Source of the DNA: Lichenostomus cassidix
Lineage: Eukaryota > Chordata > Aves > Passeriformes > Meliphagidae
Assembly (NCBI GenBank): GCA_008360975.2
Contig: CM039195.1
Location: 14,251,010 to 14,315,009 of the forward strand
DNA length: 64,000 bases
Reading direction: 5' to 3'
Part shown: one piece after another, positions 1 to 10,965 of the stretch
Position numbering within the stretch: the first letter of the stretch is position 1
Layout: each line of letters starts with the position of its first letter
Translations under genes and position numbers: made by a program
Notes under the pieces: model-generated
Seen by the model: only the letters and a program-made list of their open reading frames with translations
Told to the model about the DNA's origin: nothing
Databases searched by the model: none

Positions 1-114
1 CACAGGCACCAACTGGGACATAATGGCTTTGCAGGAAATTCCTTCCCCATATCCTTCTGAACATCTACCAGCAGCAACTCTTGGCCTTCCCCTGACAGGG
101 TATCAGACATTCCA

Positions 115-680
115 GTGTGGAAAGTCACAGAGTCATTAAATTATTTGGGTTAGAAGGGACCTTAAAGCTCATCCAGTGCCACCCCTGCCATGGGCAGGGA
201 CACCTTCCCCTATCCCAGGTTGCTCCAAGCCCCATCCAACCTGGCCTTGAACAATTCCAGGGATCCAGGGGCAGCCACAGCTTCTCTGGGCACCCTGTGC
301 CAGGGCCTCACCACCCTCACAGGTGACAATCCCTTCCCAATATCCCATCTCTCCCTGCCCTCTGGCAGTGTAAAGCTGTTCTCTCTTTGTTCTCTCATTC
401 CAGGCCCTTGTCCCAAGTCTCTCTCCAGATCTCTTGGAGCCCCTTTAGGCACTGGAACGGCTTTGAGCTCTTCCTGGAGCCTTGTCTCTTCCAGTCTGAA
501 CAATCCAAATTCTCTCAGCTTTTTCTCATAGTAGAGGTGTTCCATCCCAATCATCATCTTTGTGGCCTCCTCTGGACTTGCTCCAACAGATCCACATCTT
601 TCCTGTGCTGGGGACCAACAGCTGGCTGCAGGACTCCAGGTGGGATCTCACCAAAGCAGAGCAGAGGGCAGCCCAGCCAG
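115..680 (-). mobile_element. CR1 LINE, 3'-end fragment
   Basis: The left end has the avian CR1 3' signature in reverse (TTGGGTTAGAAGGGACCTTA), followed by the characteristic GGGCAGGGACACCTTCC, CAGGGATCCAGGGGCAGCC and CTCTCCAGCTC-type blocks. This is a 5'-truncated copy of about 560 bp without coding capacity. Confidence 0.85.
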
Positions 681-3600
681 AAGCACACTGACATCAACAC
701 CAACATTCCTCACTCCCAACAAACCAGGGATGGTTTTCTCCTCACTCTGACCATTCCCACAAGAAGATCCAAGCTTGGAATCACCCATCACAGCTCCACA
801 GCAGTGACATCCCCCCAGCATCTCGTCTAATGTCTTCAGGGCACTGCTTCACCCTCCATCACCCTGGGAGCACAAAACCTGGGCAGCAGGGATGTGGGGA
901 GGACACTTGGTGGCTGCAGGAGCATGAGAATCGACAGAGAGAGCCCAGGGAGTGTCCATGGGCTGAGCCCCATGCAGGAGCTGTGACAGCCACCCCAAAT
1001 GGTGCCAGACACCCCACAAAGCACCTGCAGCACCCCACGGTGAGGATCACACACAAGGATCCTCCCAGCCCCTTCCCAACAAGGCCGAGCCGGATCTCCA
1101 ACTTCTCCCTCCTTCCTTTCCCCCACCCTGCTGCCTGTCATCCCAAACCAAAGCTCAGCTTCTTCACTTATTATAGTTATATTTTTTCCCTGGGAAGTTG
1201 GGGAAAAAATAGAAAAGGAACTTCAACATCATGATGTTCCAAAAATGTAACAGTTTGACTCATAAGATCTCCGAAGCAGCTCATCTCCATAGTGTTTCAT
1301 TGGCCCCCTGGCAGAGGAGCACCATCTCAGCGTCTGGGTGCTGGAGGTGGAGGTGGATCAGCAGCAGCTCGCTGGAGGCAGGACTGAGAACAGCCCCCGG
1401 CATCCTGCACGAAGAATTCCGGCTACGCTTGGATTTACGATTGCACTCATCAATGTCCCTTAATTAAGCAGCGTTGAAATGCAGTTATTCAAGTCGGGAA
1501 GGTTGGGTTTGAGGAAAAACACTGCTGGTTGGATGGCAGAGAGGAGAGGGAGGACTGGCGGCTTGTGGAAGTGCTCTCCAAGTCAAGGGCTGTTTGCTTT
1601 TCCCTGTGGCTCAGCCTGTTGGGGTTTCCAGGTGTCTCCTTCCCAACCAAGCACCGAGGAACATCCATGGGAAGCAGGGATTCCGCCAAGTCAGGTCCCG
1701 TGCTGCGGCGTGGGCTGGCACAGCTGGCACCGGGATGTGCTGCCAGGGATGGGATGTGCCGGGATCCTGCCGCAGTGCCACCAGCACGGCCAGCTCCAAA
1801 CAACACCGCCCGCTCCGGCAGGGCTAACGGGAACACGGAGCCATCACCGATCCCAGGAGAAACCAAACAGCACTGGTGACCAAAATACCGACGCGCCGAG
1901 GCCAAGGAAAGCGTAAACACAGAAGTTTTCATTAAAAATTGAAAGGCTTTTGAAAACATGTTGGGTTTGATGTGAGCAGCGAAGCGGGGCGGCAGCGGGA
2001 GGCAGCGAGAGCTCGGTTCCAGCTCTGTGCACTCCCAGGGACAGCAGGGATGGGGGAATGGCGGGACACGGAGGGATGGTGCCGGCGGGGCACGAGATGC
2101 CACCAACCTGGCACGGCCAGGATTGAGGTGCCACATCCTTCTGCAGTCAGGCCAGTCACACCAAGGACCACCTGTGCTGCCACGCGCCAGATCAGGTCAC
2201 AGCAGAGCCAAAACGGGGCCTTTTCCCAGCACCCCAGCTCCTGTCCTGCCCCAAAACCCCGGAAGAGAGGAATCAGCACCACGCCTGAAGCAAGCCAGAC
2301 CCACCCTGCCCAGCTCGGTTGTTTCAGGTGTTCCTGGAGGAGCTTTCCCGAGCAGGCAGGATGCGCATCCCGGCTGAGTCCTGGCAAAACCCCCCACGGC
2401 TCAAGATCCCGGGAATGACAAAGAGGCAGCGATGCTGCTGCCACGTGGCCCCGGGACCTGCCGCTCACCACAGGCGGTTCCTGCCGTCATCTCCGCATCC
2501 TGAGCCATTTCTCCTACTATTCAGACTAAAATTGTTCTGTGTTTAAGCTTCAGGAGCGTTTATCTCATTGAGTGAGGAGGATAATCCACCCACCTCTTCC
2601 TTGCTCCCTGGCAGGTATTTATAGGCAGCCACTCGTCTCCCGTCGGCAGCTGCCGCTCCTCTTCCCAAACCTCCCAACACCGTGGAGCAGACCCCGGAAG
2701 GACATTATCCCATATCCAGAGCCCAGCATCCTGCCAGGAGCTGCGGCTGGCACCGACAGTCCTGCCCCGACGCTGTTCCCTGCCCGGGGATGCTCTGCCC
2801 TGCTCTGTATCCCGCTCCACATCCCGCTCTGCCGCACGCCCAGCCCTGGGCACATCGGCTCTGCCGATAACTAATTGCAAACTCATTAAGAGCTCATTGA
2901 GAGGAGCAGAGGCCGCCCGGGAGAGTTGCCCCAGGCTCCCGCAGAGGAGGCTGCTGGAGCAGCGGCTGCTTGGAAATTAAGAGGGAAAGGGGGAAAAAAA
3001 TCCCTCTGGCCACATCAGGGACTGACAGAAAAACAACCCGGTTATTGAGGGAGGTTACAGGAAGAGGGTTTGGGCTGAGCCTGATGCAGGGTTGAGCGCC
3101 AGGGGCTGGGACTCGCACCATGGGCTGCTCTGGGACAAGGAATTGGGAAGAGAGAGGGGAAAATCCATGCGGGGCACGGGCTCTGCAAGACGCAGGTTCC
3201 TCTTTAGAGAGGGGAGAAATGAGAAATGCAGCAATGGGATGGCCACAGGCCCACTCTGCTCTGTCCCTGCACTTGGCAGAGCTTTGCTTTCCCCTTCCCC
3301 ATCCCCAAACCCTCAGTTAAGAGCAGGTAACAGCAACTCCCAGCCAAGCCCAGCAGGGCATCCATCAGGAGAGAGTTCCCTCACTCTGCACCCCAATCAG
3401 CTCCCAAACTGCCCCTGTTTCCCCTAAACAACGCACTGAGCCAGCAAAGTCACGCCCTGGGCCTTGCCAGAGCCATCCCCATTCCGAATTCTCCACATGC
3501 CAGCACCATCCCGGTGTCACTGGGACGAGGGGCCAGCGGTGCTTTGTCCGTGCCCCATGTTGAGCTGCTGCCTCCCAGCAACCCGCTCCACTTCCAGCCC

Positions 3601-5510
3601 CTGCCACCTCCATTCCTGCCTGACCCCATTCCAGGGACATCCTCTCCTCCCTCCGATGCCGCTGGGACCCGCACACCAGATATTAGCTGTGCTTCCCGGG
3701 GGCTGTGGCACTCTGGAGCCCAGGGAGGGCTCACAAAGGCACCTTGGCCTAACGAGGACAGCATGGCTGTGGGAGCAGGACTAGAATCTCGCTGGGGCTC
3801 GGAGCCATCAGTCCCCACCATGGCCAGGCAGCCTCCAGCCAGGCTGGCTGCTACCACCTAACCCACCCAAAGCAGCAACACATGCATAGGGAAAGGGTTC
3901 CTGCACCCATGTGCCAGCCCAGGGCCATCCAAAGCCACTCAGGACAAGCCAGCTGTGTCCAGGAGGTGGCTGGTCACACATGGCATGGGGACATTGGCTG
4001 GTGGCAGCAGTTTGGGGACAGCCCCTCTGCCAGTATCCCTCAGCCCAGGAGGAGCAGCCACCCCAAAGAGCCACCCCATGGGGCACATCTCCATGTCCAG
4101 CTGGTTCCACAGCAGTGGGACAGCGCTGGGAAATGCTGGAGCACCACTGACACCACCAGAAACAGCACCAAACCTCCACCAAAGCACCCACAGCAACCAG
4201 GATTCCCCAGTGCCCCCAGCTTAGGAGTGAATTGGCACCAAATTCCAAGTTATCCAGCAATTCTCATACCAGCTCCTTGCCTAGACCAGCGCAGCACCAG
4301 GACTGTCTTCAGCAAGTCAATGAATGCCCAGCCAGGCACAGGCTGGGCAGGAGCTGCTCTCCCAGTGCAGATGTTCCAGCTGCAGGGCAGGGTCAGGCCC
4401 TGTCACACCCATCCAGAGCGTCCCCCACTGCAGGAACCATCTCCCATCCTGGCCATCAGCCTGTGACAAGCTTCCTCAGCCTTCGGTCCCAGGATTCAGG
4501 TTTCGCAGACAAATTTGGGAAGAGCAAACAAAGCAGTGCCAGCACTCTTTCCTCCGACAGCTCCCGGGGAGTCACAACTCCTCCTTCCTGCCACCGTTCC
4601 CTGTGCCCTCTGCACTGCTCTTCCGGAGCTGCCAGCAGGATTCTCCCTGCCCTCATCCACACCGGGCTGTCTCCGTCCATTGGCCCCAATGACAGGACCT
4701 TGGCTGCCTTTCAGTGCTCCAGCCTCCCGGGATTTTTGCTGCCGAGCAGGATGGCTTCGTTAGGACCTCAGCTTCTCCAGCCTGCAGCTCCTCCCGCCTT
4801 CACCGCCAGCACCGGGGATTTATGATTACTTCATTGTTTGATTGGTTTCATCAGCCTGTCATCATCTCCCTCCCAAAACTCTTCCGCCAGCGCCGGCAGC
4901 ACCGCACGGTTGGGATCTGCAAATACAAACGCCCCGAGCGGCACCTGCCCGACCCCACGGCAGGGCCAGCCGGCCCTCGGCCCCACTCGCTCCTGGGGAC
5001 AACAGGGACACGTCCCTCTGCCAGGAAAACCAGCCCTGACTCCACTCCAAGGGGCTTCGCAGCCTTTAAGTGCCCCGTGCAGCCTGGGCACTGCCCCACC
5101 TCAGCCCTGGCTCCCAGCGACTGGGTGCTCCCATGAAGGATTGTGCTCCCACCCCTGTCATGGTGTCCTCCCGCAGCACCCCGGGCAGGGCACGGTGACA
5201 CCCACGGGGACACGGTGACACCGGGCAGGTCGGGGGCTTCGCACACGGACACCCGGCCCCGACCTTTGCCTCCCCGTGGGCAGCACCCCAATGCCAGGTC
5301 CGGGACAGAGGGGTGCCGAGGCTGGGTCACCCTGTCCCCAGTCCCCGAGCTGTGCTGGGGCTCCCAGCTGGTGTCGCCTGCCCGCGGCCACGGCGGCAGC
5401 GAGGCTGGACCTGGAGGAAAGTGGGTCACGCTCCCCCTTCCCCGCTGCAGCCGGGGAGAGGCCGGGGTGGGATGGAGGCCGGCGCTGTGCCCGAGCCCGC
5501 GGCCAGGGGA
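681..5510. other. GC-rich non-coding DNA, no gene supported
   Basis: No conserved protein is seen on either strand. AT-richer islands at about 1140-1475 and 2500-2600, and one at 2866-2902 with TAATTGC and CATTAAG motifs, look regulatory. If the 6 kb island starts a minus-strand gene, this is its intron. Long frames here are GC-driven. Confidence 0.6.
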
Positions 5511-5907
5511 CACCAGGGGACAGCAGGGGACAGCAGGGGAGGTGAAAGGAGAGATGGGGAGGCAAAGAGGGGACATAAGGAGACGGGAGGGGATGCGATG
5601 AAGGGACGTGAGGGGAGACAAGGCGAGATGAAAAGAGGAGATGACATGGGGAGATGATGAGGGGACAAGAGAGGACACAATGAGGAGACACAATGAGAGG
5701 AAACGAGGGGAGATGATGGACGGGGCGTGAGGGGAGATGACAAGAGGACATGAGGGGACATGAGGGGAGGTAATAAGGAAGACAGGAAGCTGATGAGGGA
5801 AGACAAGGGGAGGTGAGGGAACGTGAGAGAAAACAAGGGGAGATGAGATGGGGAGGTGATGAGGGGACACGAGGGGACACAATGAGGGGACACGAGGGGA
5901 CACGGCC
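5511..5907 (+). repeat. Degenerate purine-rich minisatellite (GGGGACA / GGGGAGATGA type)
   Basis: About 400 bp are almost pure A/G on the plus strand, built of variants of AGGGGACAC and GGGGAGATGA. It produces long spurious Ser/Pro/Leu-rich open frames on the minus strand. Confidence 0.85.
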
Positions 5908-5999
5908 TGAGCTGCCCCCGAGGCCGCCTCTCCCTGCTCTCCCCTTCCCCTGTTCCCAGCTGCCTTCCAGCTCAGCGCACCGTTCCGGAGCCCCCCAGA

Positions 6000-6880
6000 C
6001 CCACCGGGAGCCCCCGGGGAGCAGCCCCGCGGCCCCAGCTCCGCTCGGTGTCACTCACGCCCCTCCGTCCCCATCCCTACCCCTCGCTCCCCCCCGCCGT
6101 ACCGGGGCCGCCCGGGGCGCAGGTGCCACCGGCCGCAGGAGGGACCCGGGGCGGGGGGGGCTATCGATCCCGGGGCCAGCGTTTGCCCGCACGGCGCGGT
6201 GCCCACCCCGCTCCATTCATTCCGGAGCGCCGGTTGTACCGGGATGGGGGTTTTGTCCCCTCCCCGCGCCGTGCGGGCAAACAAAGGGCGGCCTCGGTAC
6301 GGGGCGGGCGGCGCCCCCCGCACCCCCATCCGCGCACCCCCATCCCCGTATCCCCGTCTCCGCACCCCGTGCCCGCGCCCATCCCCGCGCGGCCGCCTTA
6401 CCGGAGGGGCGAGCCGCCGCCGCGCCCCGTCCCCGGCGGGAGAGGAGCCGCCGCCGCCGCCGCGCTCCGCCCGCCCCGCCGGGCTCCTCATGCCGCGGCC
6501 CCGCCGCCGCCGCCGGAGGAGCGGAGCGGAGCGGAGCGCGGCGCCCCCCGCAGCCCCCGGCAGCGCCCGCCCCGCGCCGCGCTCCGCCCGCACCGGCACC
6601 GGCGCCGCCCCGGGGAGGGAGCGCGGAGCGGGAGGAGCGGGAGGCGCGGGGGAGCTCCGCCGCCGGCCCCGCGGGGATGGGGGGATGCGGAATGAGCGCT
6701 GCGGGATGCGGGGCGCTGCTTGTCCCCGCCCCCGATGTAGCCGGGGGGAGTCGGTGCGGGAGCAGCGCAGCAAAGGGGGTTCGGGCTGAGCCGCCCCCTC
6801 CCCGCCGAGTGCGGAGCTCCGGTACGGCGGGTTCGGCTCGGAGCAGACCGGCGCTGGAGACAATAGTGATGTGATGGCAG
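6000..6880 (-). promoter_or_regulatory. Strong CpG island; candidate promoter and first exon of a minus-strand gene
   Basis: This is the most CpG-dense part of the window, with CCG/GCC triplet runs at 6410-6640 and several GGAGC tandem copies near 6515-6540. On the minus strand a near-consensus donor (CTCCG then GTAAGG) lies with its GT at plus positions 6401-6400, so a minus-strand exon would end at 6402. The upstream minus-strand sequence is open and Ala/Arg/Pro/Gly-rich, but it matches no family and may simply be 5'UTR. In human, SBK1 lies next to XPO6 and is transcribed away from it, so this could be the SBK1 promoter. That assignment is inference from synteny only, because no kinase sequence is in the window. 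Confidence 0.5.
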
Positions 6881-8849
6881 CGGTGCTCCGCTGGGGTTGG
6901 CTTCACACCCTACCCCACCCGAGAGCTCCGACAGTCGAAGCTTGGAGCATCTGGGGGTCACCAGCACTGTGCAGCCAGAATGCCCCAGCACAGGAACACA
7001 TCTTGCTGCCCACTGCTTCCCTGGGCCCTGCTGTCCTTGAGCCCTCCAAGACTCTGTTCCCTCTCCTTCGGCACAGTTGATACCCCCGTGGTGCGGCTGA
7101 TGCCCACCCTGAGTCACAGAACGGTTTGGGTTAGAAGGGACCTTCAGGGTCATCTCATTCCATCCTACCATGGGCAGGGACACCTTCCACTAGCCCAGGC
7201 TGCTCCAAGCCCCATCCAGCCTGATCTTGGACACTTCCAGGGATCCAGGGGCAGCCACAGCTTCTCTGGGCAGCCTGCTCCACCGTGGCACAGGTGATGC
7301 CCACCCTGGCACAGGCAGCCCTGTGAAGTGCCACTCCTCAGTAAGAACAGTGCAGGACATGTGGCTTCCCCCGTGCGCTCATGGGTGGCTCATGGAACAT
7401 TCGCTCCAAGCCAGGGAATACCGGATGAGGCAGAGGCGTTGTGGGGGCTTCCCTTCAGGGACCTGAAATTTGGCAACGCTTCCAGAAAGTGGTGCCAGAG
7501 CTGGGCACTGGGAGCTCCCGGGCACCTCCAGCCTGGGGGACAATGACAGCTCTCCAGACGAAGGCGAGGGATAGGCACTGTGCTCCCCCTTGGAGCATCC
7601 CTGGTCACACCTCGTCCTTCCAGATTTCCTACTGTGCCCACCAAGGCCGAGCGGGAATGTTTAACACAGGCCAGGATTTGCTTTGGGGCTTCCCTGTCTC
7701 TCAGCTGGGTGCCAGGTCCCTTCACTCCCACGATGCCACTTTAATTGGACCCACGGCCGTGGGGCTGTCCCACCCTCCGAGGGGGCAATGGACTTTTCCC
7801 CCACACCAGCTGTGCCCACTCCACTGGCACCAAGGCCGTCCCACTGTCCCCTGAGGCCCCAAAAACCGGGGAGGGCCGGGGAGCCATCGGCTCTGACTCA
7901 CTGATGGCTCTGCTCCGCTCGCGCTGAGGATGCAAAGCAATTAAGTCTTTTCATGAATGACTTTAAGGCAAGAGGCTGAATCACACTCCGACACTCCGCT
8001 TTAATTTGTGCCGGCATCGGCTGTGCCACTGTCACCCTCTTCCTGCCCGGCAGCTGCTCACGGGGCACTGCCAGCCCCGCTCAGGGCCGAGGCAAGGGCG
8101 GCTGCGGCTCCTGGGGCAGCTCCCCTCAATCCCCCTCCTCTCCCGTTCCTGCCACAGCCCTCGGCTCCTGCCGGCTGGGATGCTCCAAGTGTGGGTGATC
8201 CCCGCCGGGCTGGAGGCATCGTCTAGGCATGGCGAGAGGAATGCTGGAGCGCAGTGACCCAGCCAGCCAGGGTGGGCTGTGTGGGGGCTGAGGCGCTCAG
8301 AGCGGCTGCTGTGGGACTGGGACAGGGACAGCACAGGGCAGGAAAGCATTTCAGGAGAGAAGGTGCAGGAAAGGGGAAAATGTTGGGAGATGGGCAGAGC
8401 TGGGATGCTCCCTGTGCCACCGCAGCAGCAGGACACGGGCCAAGGAAAGCCACAGCTGCCTTCCTTGCATGCCCCACTCCCTGGGCCGCTGGGTCCAGCC
8501 TCACCCCTTACCAAAGCCCCTCACCCCCCGTGTCCCCTGCCTGTCCTTGCCATGCCATCCTGGCTCCCGCAGCCTCCGCTCTCGGTGTTCCGAGCTCCTC
8601 TGAGCTCTCTGTCAACTCTCTCCCTATTTATAGCTCGGGGCTCTTTCTAGGTCAGGTGGGAGGTGTCCGGGGAGCCAGCCAAGGGACCCAGGGGGCTGCA
8701 GGGACAGTGTCACACGCCCCACACGTGGGTCAGCTCCCAGTGTCATCACCCTGATGCTCGAGGACGGGACTGTGCTGTGCCCTGGGTACACAGGGGCTGA
8801 GCTGGCAGTGGGACCAGCCGGGCCTGGCAGGGCTTCGTGGGATTCCTTG
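6881..8849. other. Non-coding DNA with one CR1 scrap
   Basis: Apart from the CR1 at 7112-7287, this is single-copy GC-rich sequence. It has an AT-rich motif cluster at 7930-8012 (ATGCAAAGCAATTAAG and TTTAATTTG). No gene is seen. Confidence 0.6.
7112..7287 (-). mobile_element. CR1 LINE, short 3'-end fragment
   Basis: It begins with GGTTTGGGTTAGAAGGGACC and keeps the dead-end 3' block through CAGCTTCTCTGGGCAGCC. The rest of the element is missing. Confidence 0.8.
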
Positions 8850-9235
8850 GGACTCCATGGGTCTTGGCAGGGCTTTGTGGGGCTCTGTGGGACTCCATGG
8901 GGCTCTGGGGGGTTCTGGGGGCTCCATGGGACTCATCTGGTCTCTGTGGGACTCCATGGGGTTCTGCAGGTGTTTATGGGTCTTTTTAGGGCTCAGCAGG
9001 GCTCTGTGGGGCTCCGTGGGGCTCTGTGAACTCAGTAGGGCTGCATGGGGCTCGGCAGGGCTATGTGGGGCTCAACAGTGCTCCCTGAGGTTCTGTGGGA
9101 GTCCACATGGCTCTGTGGAGATCTGTGGGGCTCCATGGGGCTCTTCAGAACTTGCCAGGCCTCTGTGGGGCTCAGCAGGGCTCCGTGTGACTCTGGAGGT
9201 TTCCATGGGGCTCCGTGGGGCTCGCCAGGTCCCTC
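8850..9235 (+). repeat. Degenerate minisatellite of GGGGCTCTGT/GGGGCTCCAT units
   Basis: Units of about 15-16 bp alternating GGGCTCTGTGG and GGACTCCATGG, with heavy divergence, run for nearly 400 bp. The frame through it is open only because units lack stops. Confidence 0.85.
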
Positions 9236-10635
9236 AGGGGCAGTCTGGCTCCCCTGGGCAGCACGTGGGTCACACTCACACTGAGCCATAGTAACACCAG
9301 TTGTACCAGGCAGCGCCAGCATCGGCATCGTGGTCTTCAAAGCACTCCCAGAATATTAATAACTAATTAGGATTAACGAGATGAAAGGAGCCAGATCAAA
9401 CATGTTTATCACCTCGTGCAATCCCAAACCGTGCGAGGAGCCCCCGCCTCCCCAAGGGAGCACGAGGGCCCCTGGGATTTGTGCTGGGAAAGGGAATATC
9501 CGGCTTGTGCTATGGGATGTGCTTGGACAGGGTGGGCGGTGGGAAATGACCTGGAAAGCCCAAAATATTCCCAGCGTGCCAAATCCCCCCGGAATTCAGC
9601 GAGAAGGTTGCTTGTCCCTTTGGCATCGCTCGGTCAGAGCGGGAGCCGAGGCGCTGAGCTCCACACAGCCGAGGTCCCAGGGCCACCCGCCGCTTGTCAC
9701 GCCACGGTGACAGGAGCTAAACCCGCCGGGGATGCTGCGGGGATGCTGGGAAGGAGCAGCGGAGGGAAGGAGGGAGGGAAGGAGCGAGCGGAGCACGCCG
9801 GGAGCCGCAGCACGGGCGGAGGGGAGCCGCTCATCCCGGGGGGCTCCGGCGTGTCCCGGCTGCCGGGCCAGCACCCCCCGCGCCCAGCCCGGGGGGCTCC
9901 GCCCGTCGGGGGCGCTGGGTGTCCCCTCGGTCCCTGGGGACAGCGCCCATCCACCGGGATTTCCAGGGGAAAAGGGAGTAGTGGGAGTTGGTTCCCGGAG
10001 CGCGGGGCGGGCGGGGGGCTCAGAGCCCCTAGCTCGGTGTCCTCCTGTGCGCGCGCTGCCATCCCATGCGGTGACAGCCGGGAGGACATTCTCGGTGGCC
10101 GCTCTCAAGGTCAGGGAGGGGACGCAGCCCGGGGGCCGTGGGACAGCCCCGCTGGGGGTGGTACACTCCAAGCCCCTGCCAGCGACCCTCGGGGTGCTGT
10201 CCCCGGCTCAGAGCCCCACAGCCCGTCCGTGCTCCGGGGGATGGCAGGGACCGAACAGCCGGGCGGGGGCTCAGCGCCCCAAGGGCAGCATCCCCCGGCA
10301 CGGGCCGGGCCAGGAGAGGGCTGGGACAGCAGCGGCCGCGTTTGGGATCTTGGGAATGGTGATGACCCTGGAGCACAGTGACGGCTGTTCAGCTACTGGG
10401 ATGGAAGGGGACGGGAGAGCTTCCTTGGGATGGGCTGCTTGGGAAAAGAAGCAGAACGGGTTTGTTCGGGGGGAGGGAGGGACTGAACTGGGGGTACGGA
10501 GAGTGCCACGGGGCCGCTCTGGCACCCCGGTACCCCAACAGCGCCCGGCACCGCCCGCCCGCCGCCTCCGCTCGCTGCCCGTTCTCCTGGCACCATCTAG
10601 AGGCTGCGCTGACGGGCACGGGGGGACAGACACGC
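9236..10635. other. GC-rich non-coding DNA
   Basis: A homeobox-motif cluster lies at 9352-9380. A CpG-richer stretch at about 9600-10350 includes a GCGGCCGC site near 10332. No splice-bordered or conserved coding segment is recognised. Confidence 0.55.
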
Positions 10636-10718
10636 GGGGACGGGGACGGGGACGGGGACGGGGACGGGGACGGGGACGGGGACGGGGACGGGGACGGGGA
10701 CGGGGACGGGGACGGGGA
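10636..10718 (+). repeat. Hexanucleotide array (GGGGAC)n, about 14 units
   Basis: Nearly perfect GGGGAC repeats. Translated on the minus strand they give Pro-Val/Pro-Ser/Pro-Arg dipeptide runs. The G4 blocks at 6 bp spacing could fold as G-quadruplexes. Confidence 0.95.
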
Positions 10719-10965
10719 GAGAGACATCGGGGGACAAACACGGGGGGAGAGACACAGGGGGACAGACACAGGGGGACAGACACAGGGGGACAGACACGGG
10801 GGGACAGACACAGGGGAAGAGACACGGGGGAAGAGACGTAGCGATAAACACGTGGGGTTGACATGGGGGGACAGACACAGGGGACAGACGCGGGGACGGG
10901 CATGGGGGACAGACATGAAGGGACAGATGCGGGGGACAGGCATGGGGGACAGACACACTGCCACA
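10719..10965 (+). repeat. Minisatellite GGGGGACAGACAC(A/G), about 14 bp units
   Basis: It follows directly on the GGGGAC array. Units vary between GACAGACACAGGGG and GAGACACGGGGG and decay toward the right end. Confidence 0.9.

Noticed and set aside
4851..5903. 350-codon minus-strand open frame rich in Ser, Pro and Leu
   Set aside because: It is produced by the polypurine minisatellite and GC-rich DNA, with no domain and low complexity throughout.
8754..9291. Gly/Leu/Trp-rich repeated protein
   Set aside because: Translation of a minisatellite; units drift without codon constraint.
9732..10841. 369-codon plus-strand open frame
   Set aside because: Low-complexity Gly/Arg/Ala sequence ending in the GGGGAC array; no conserved domain, and the frame is explained by GC content.
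10636..10965. CRISPR-like spaced repeats
   Set aside because: Units are head-to-tail without unique spacers, and the DNA is vertebrate.
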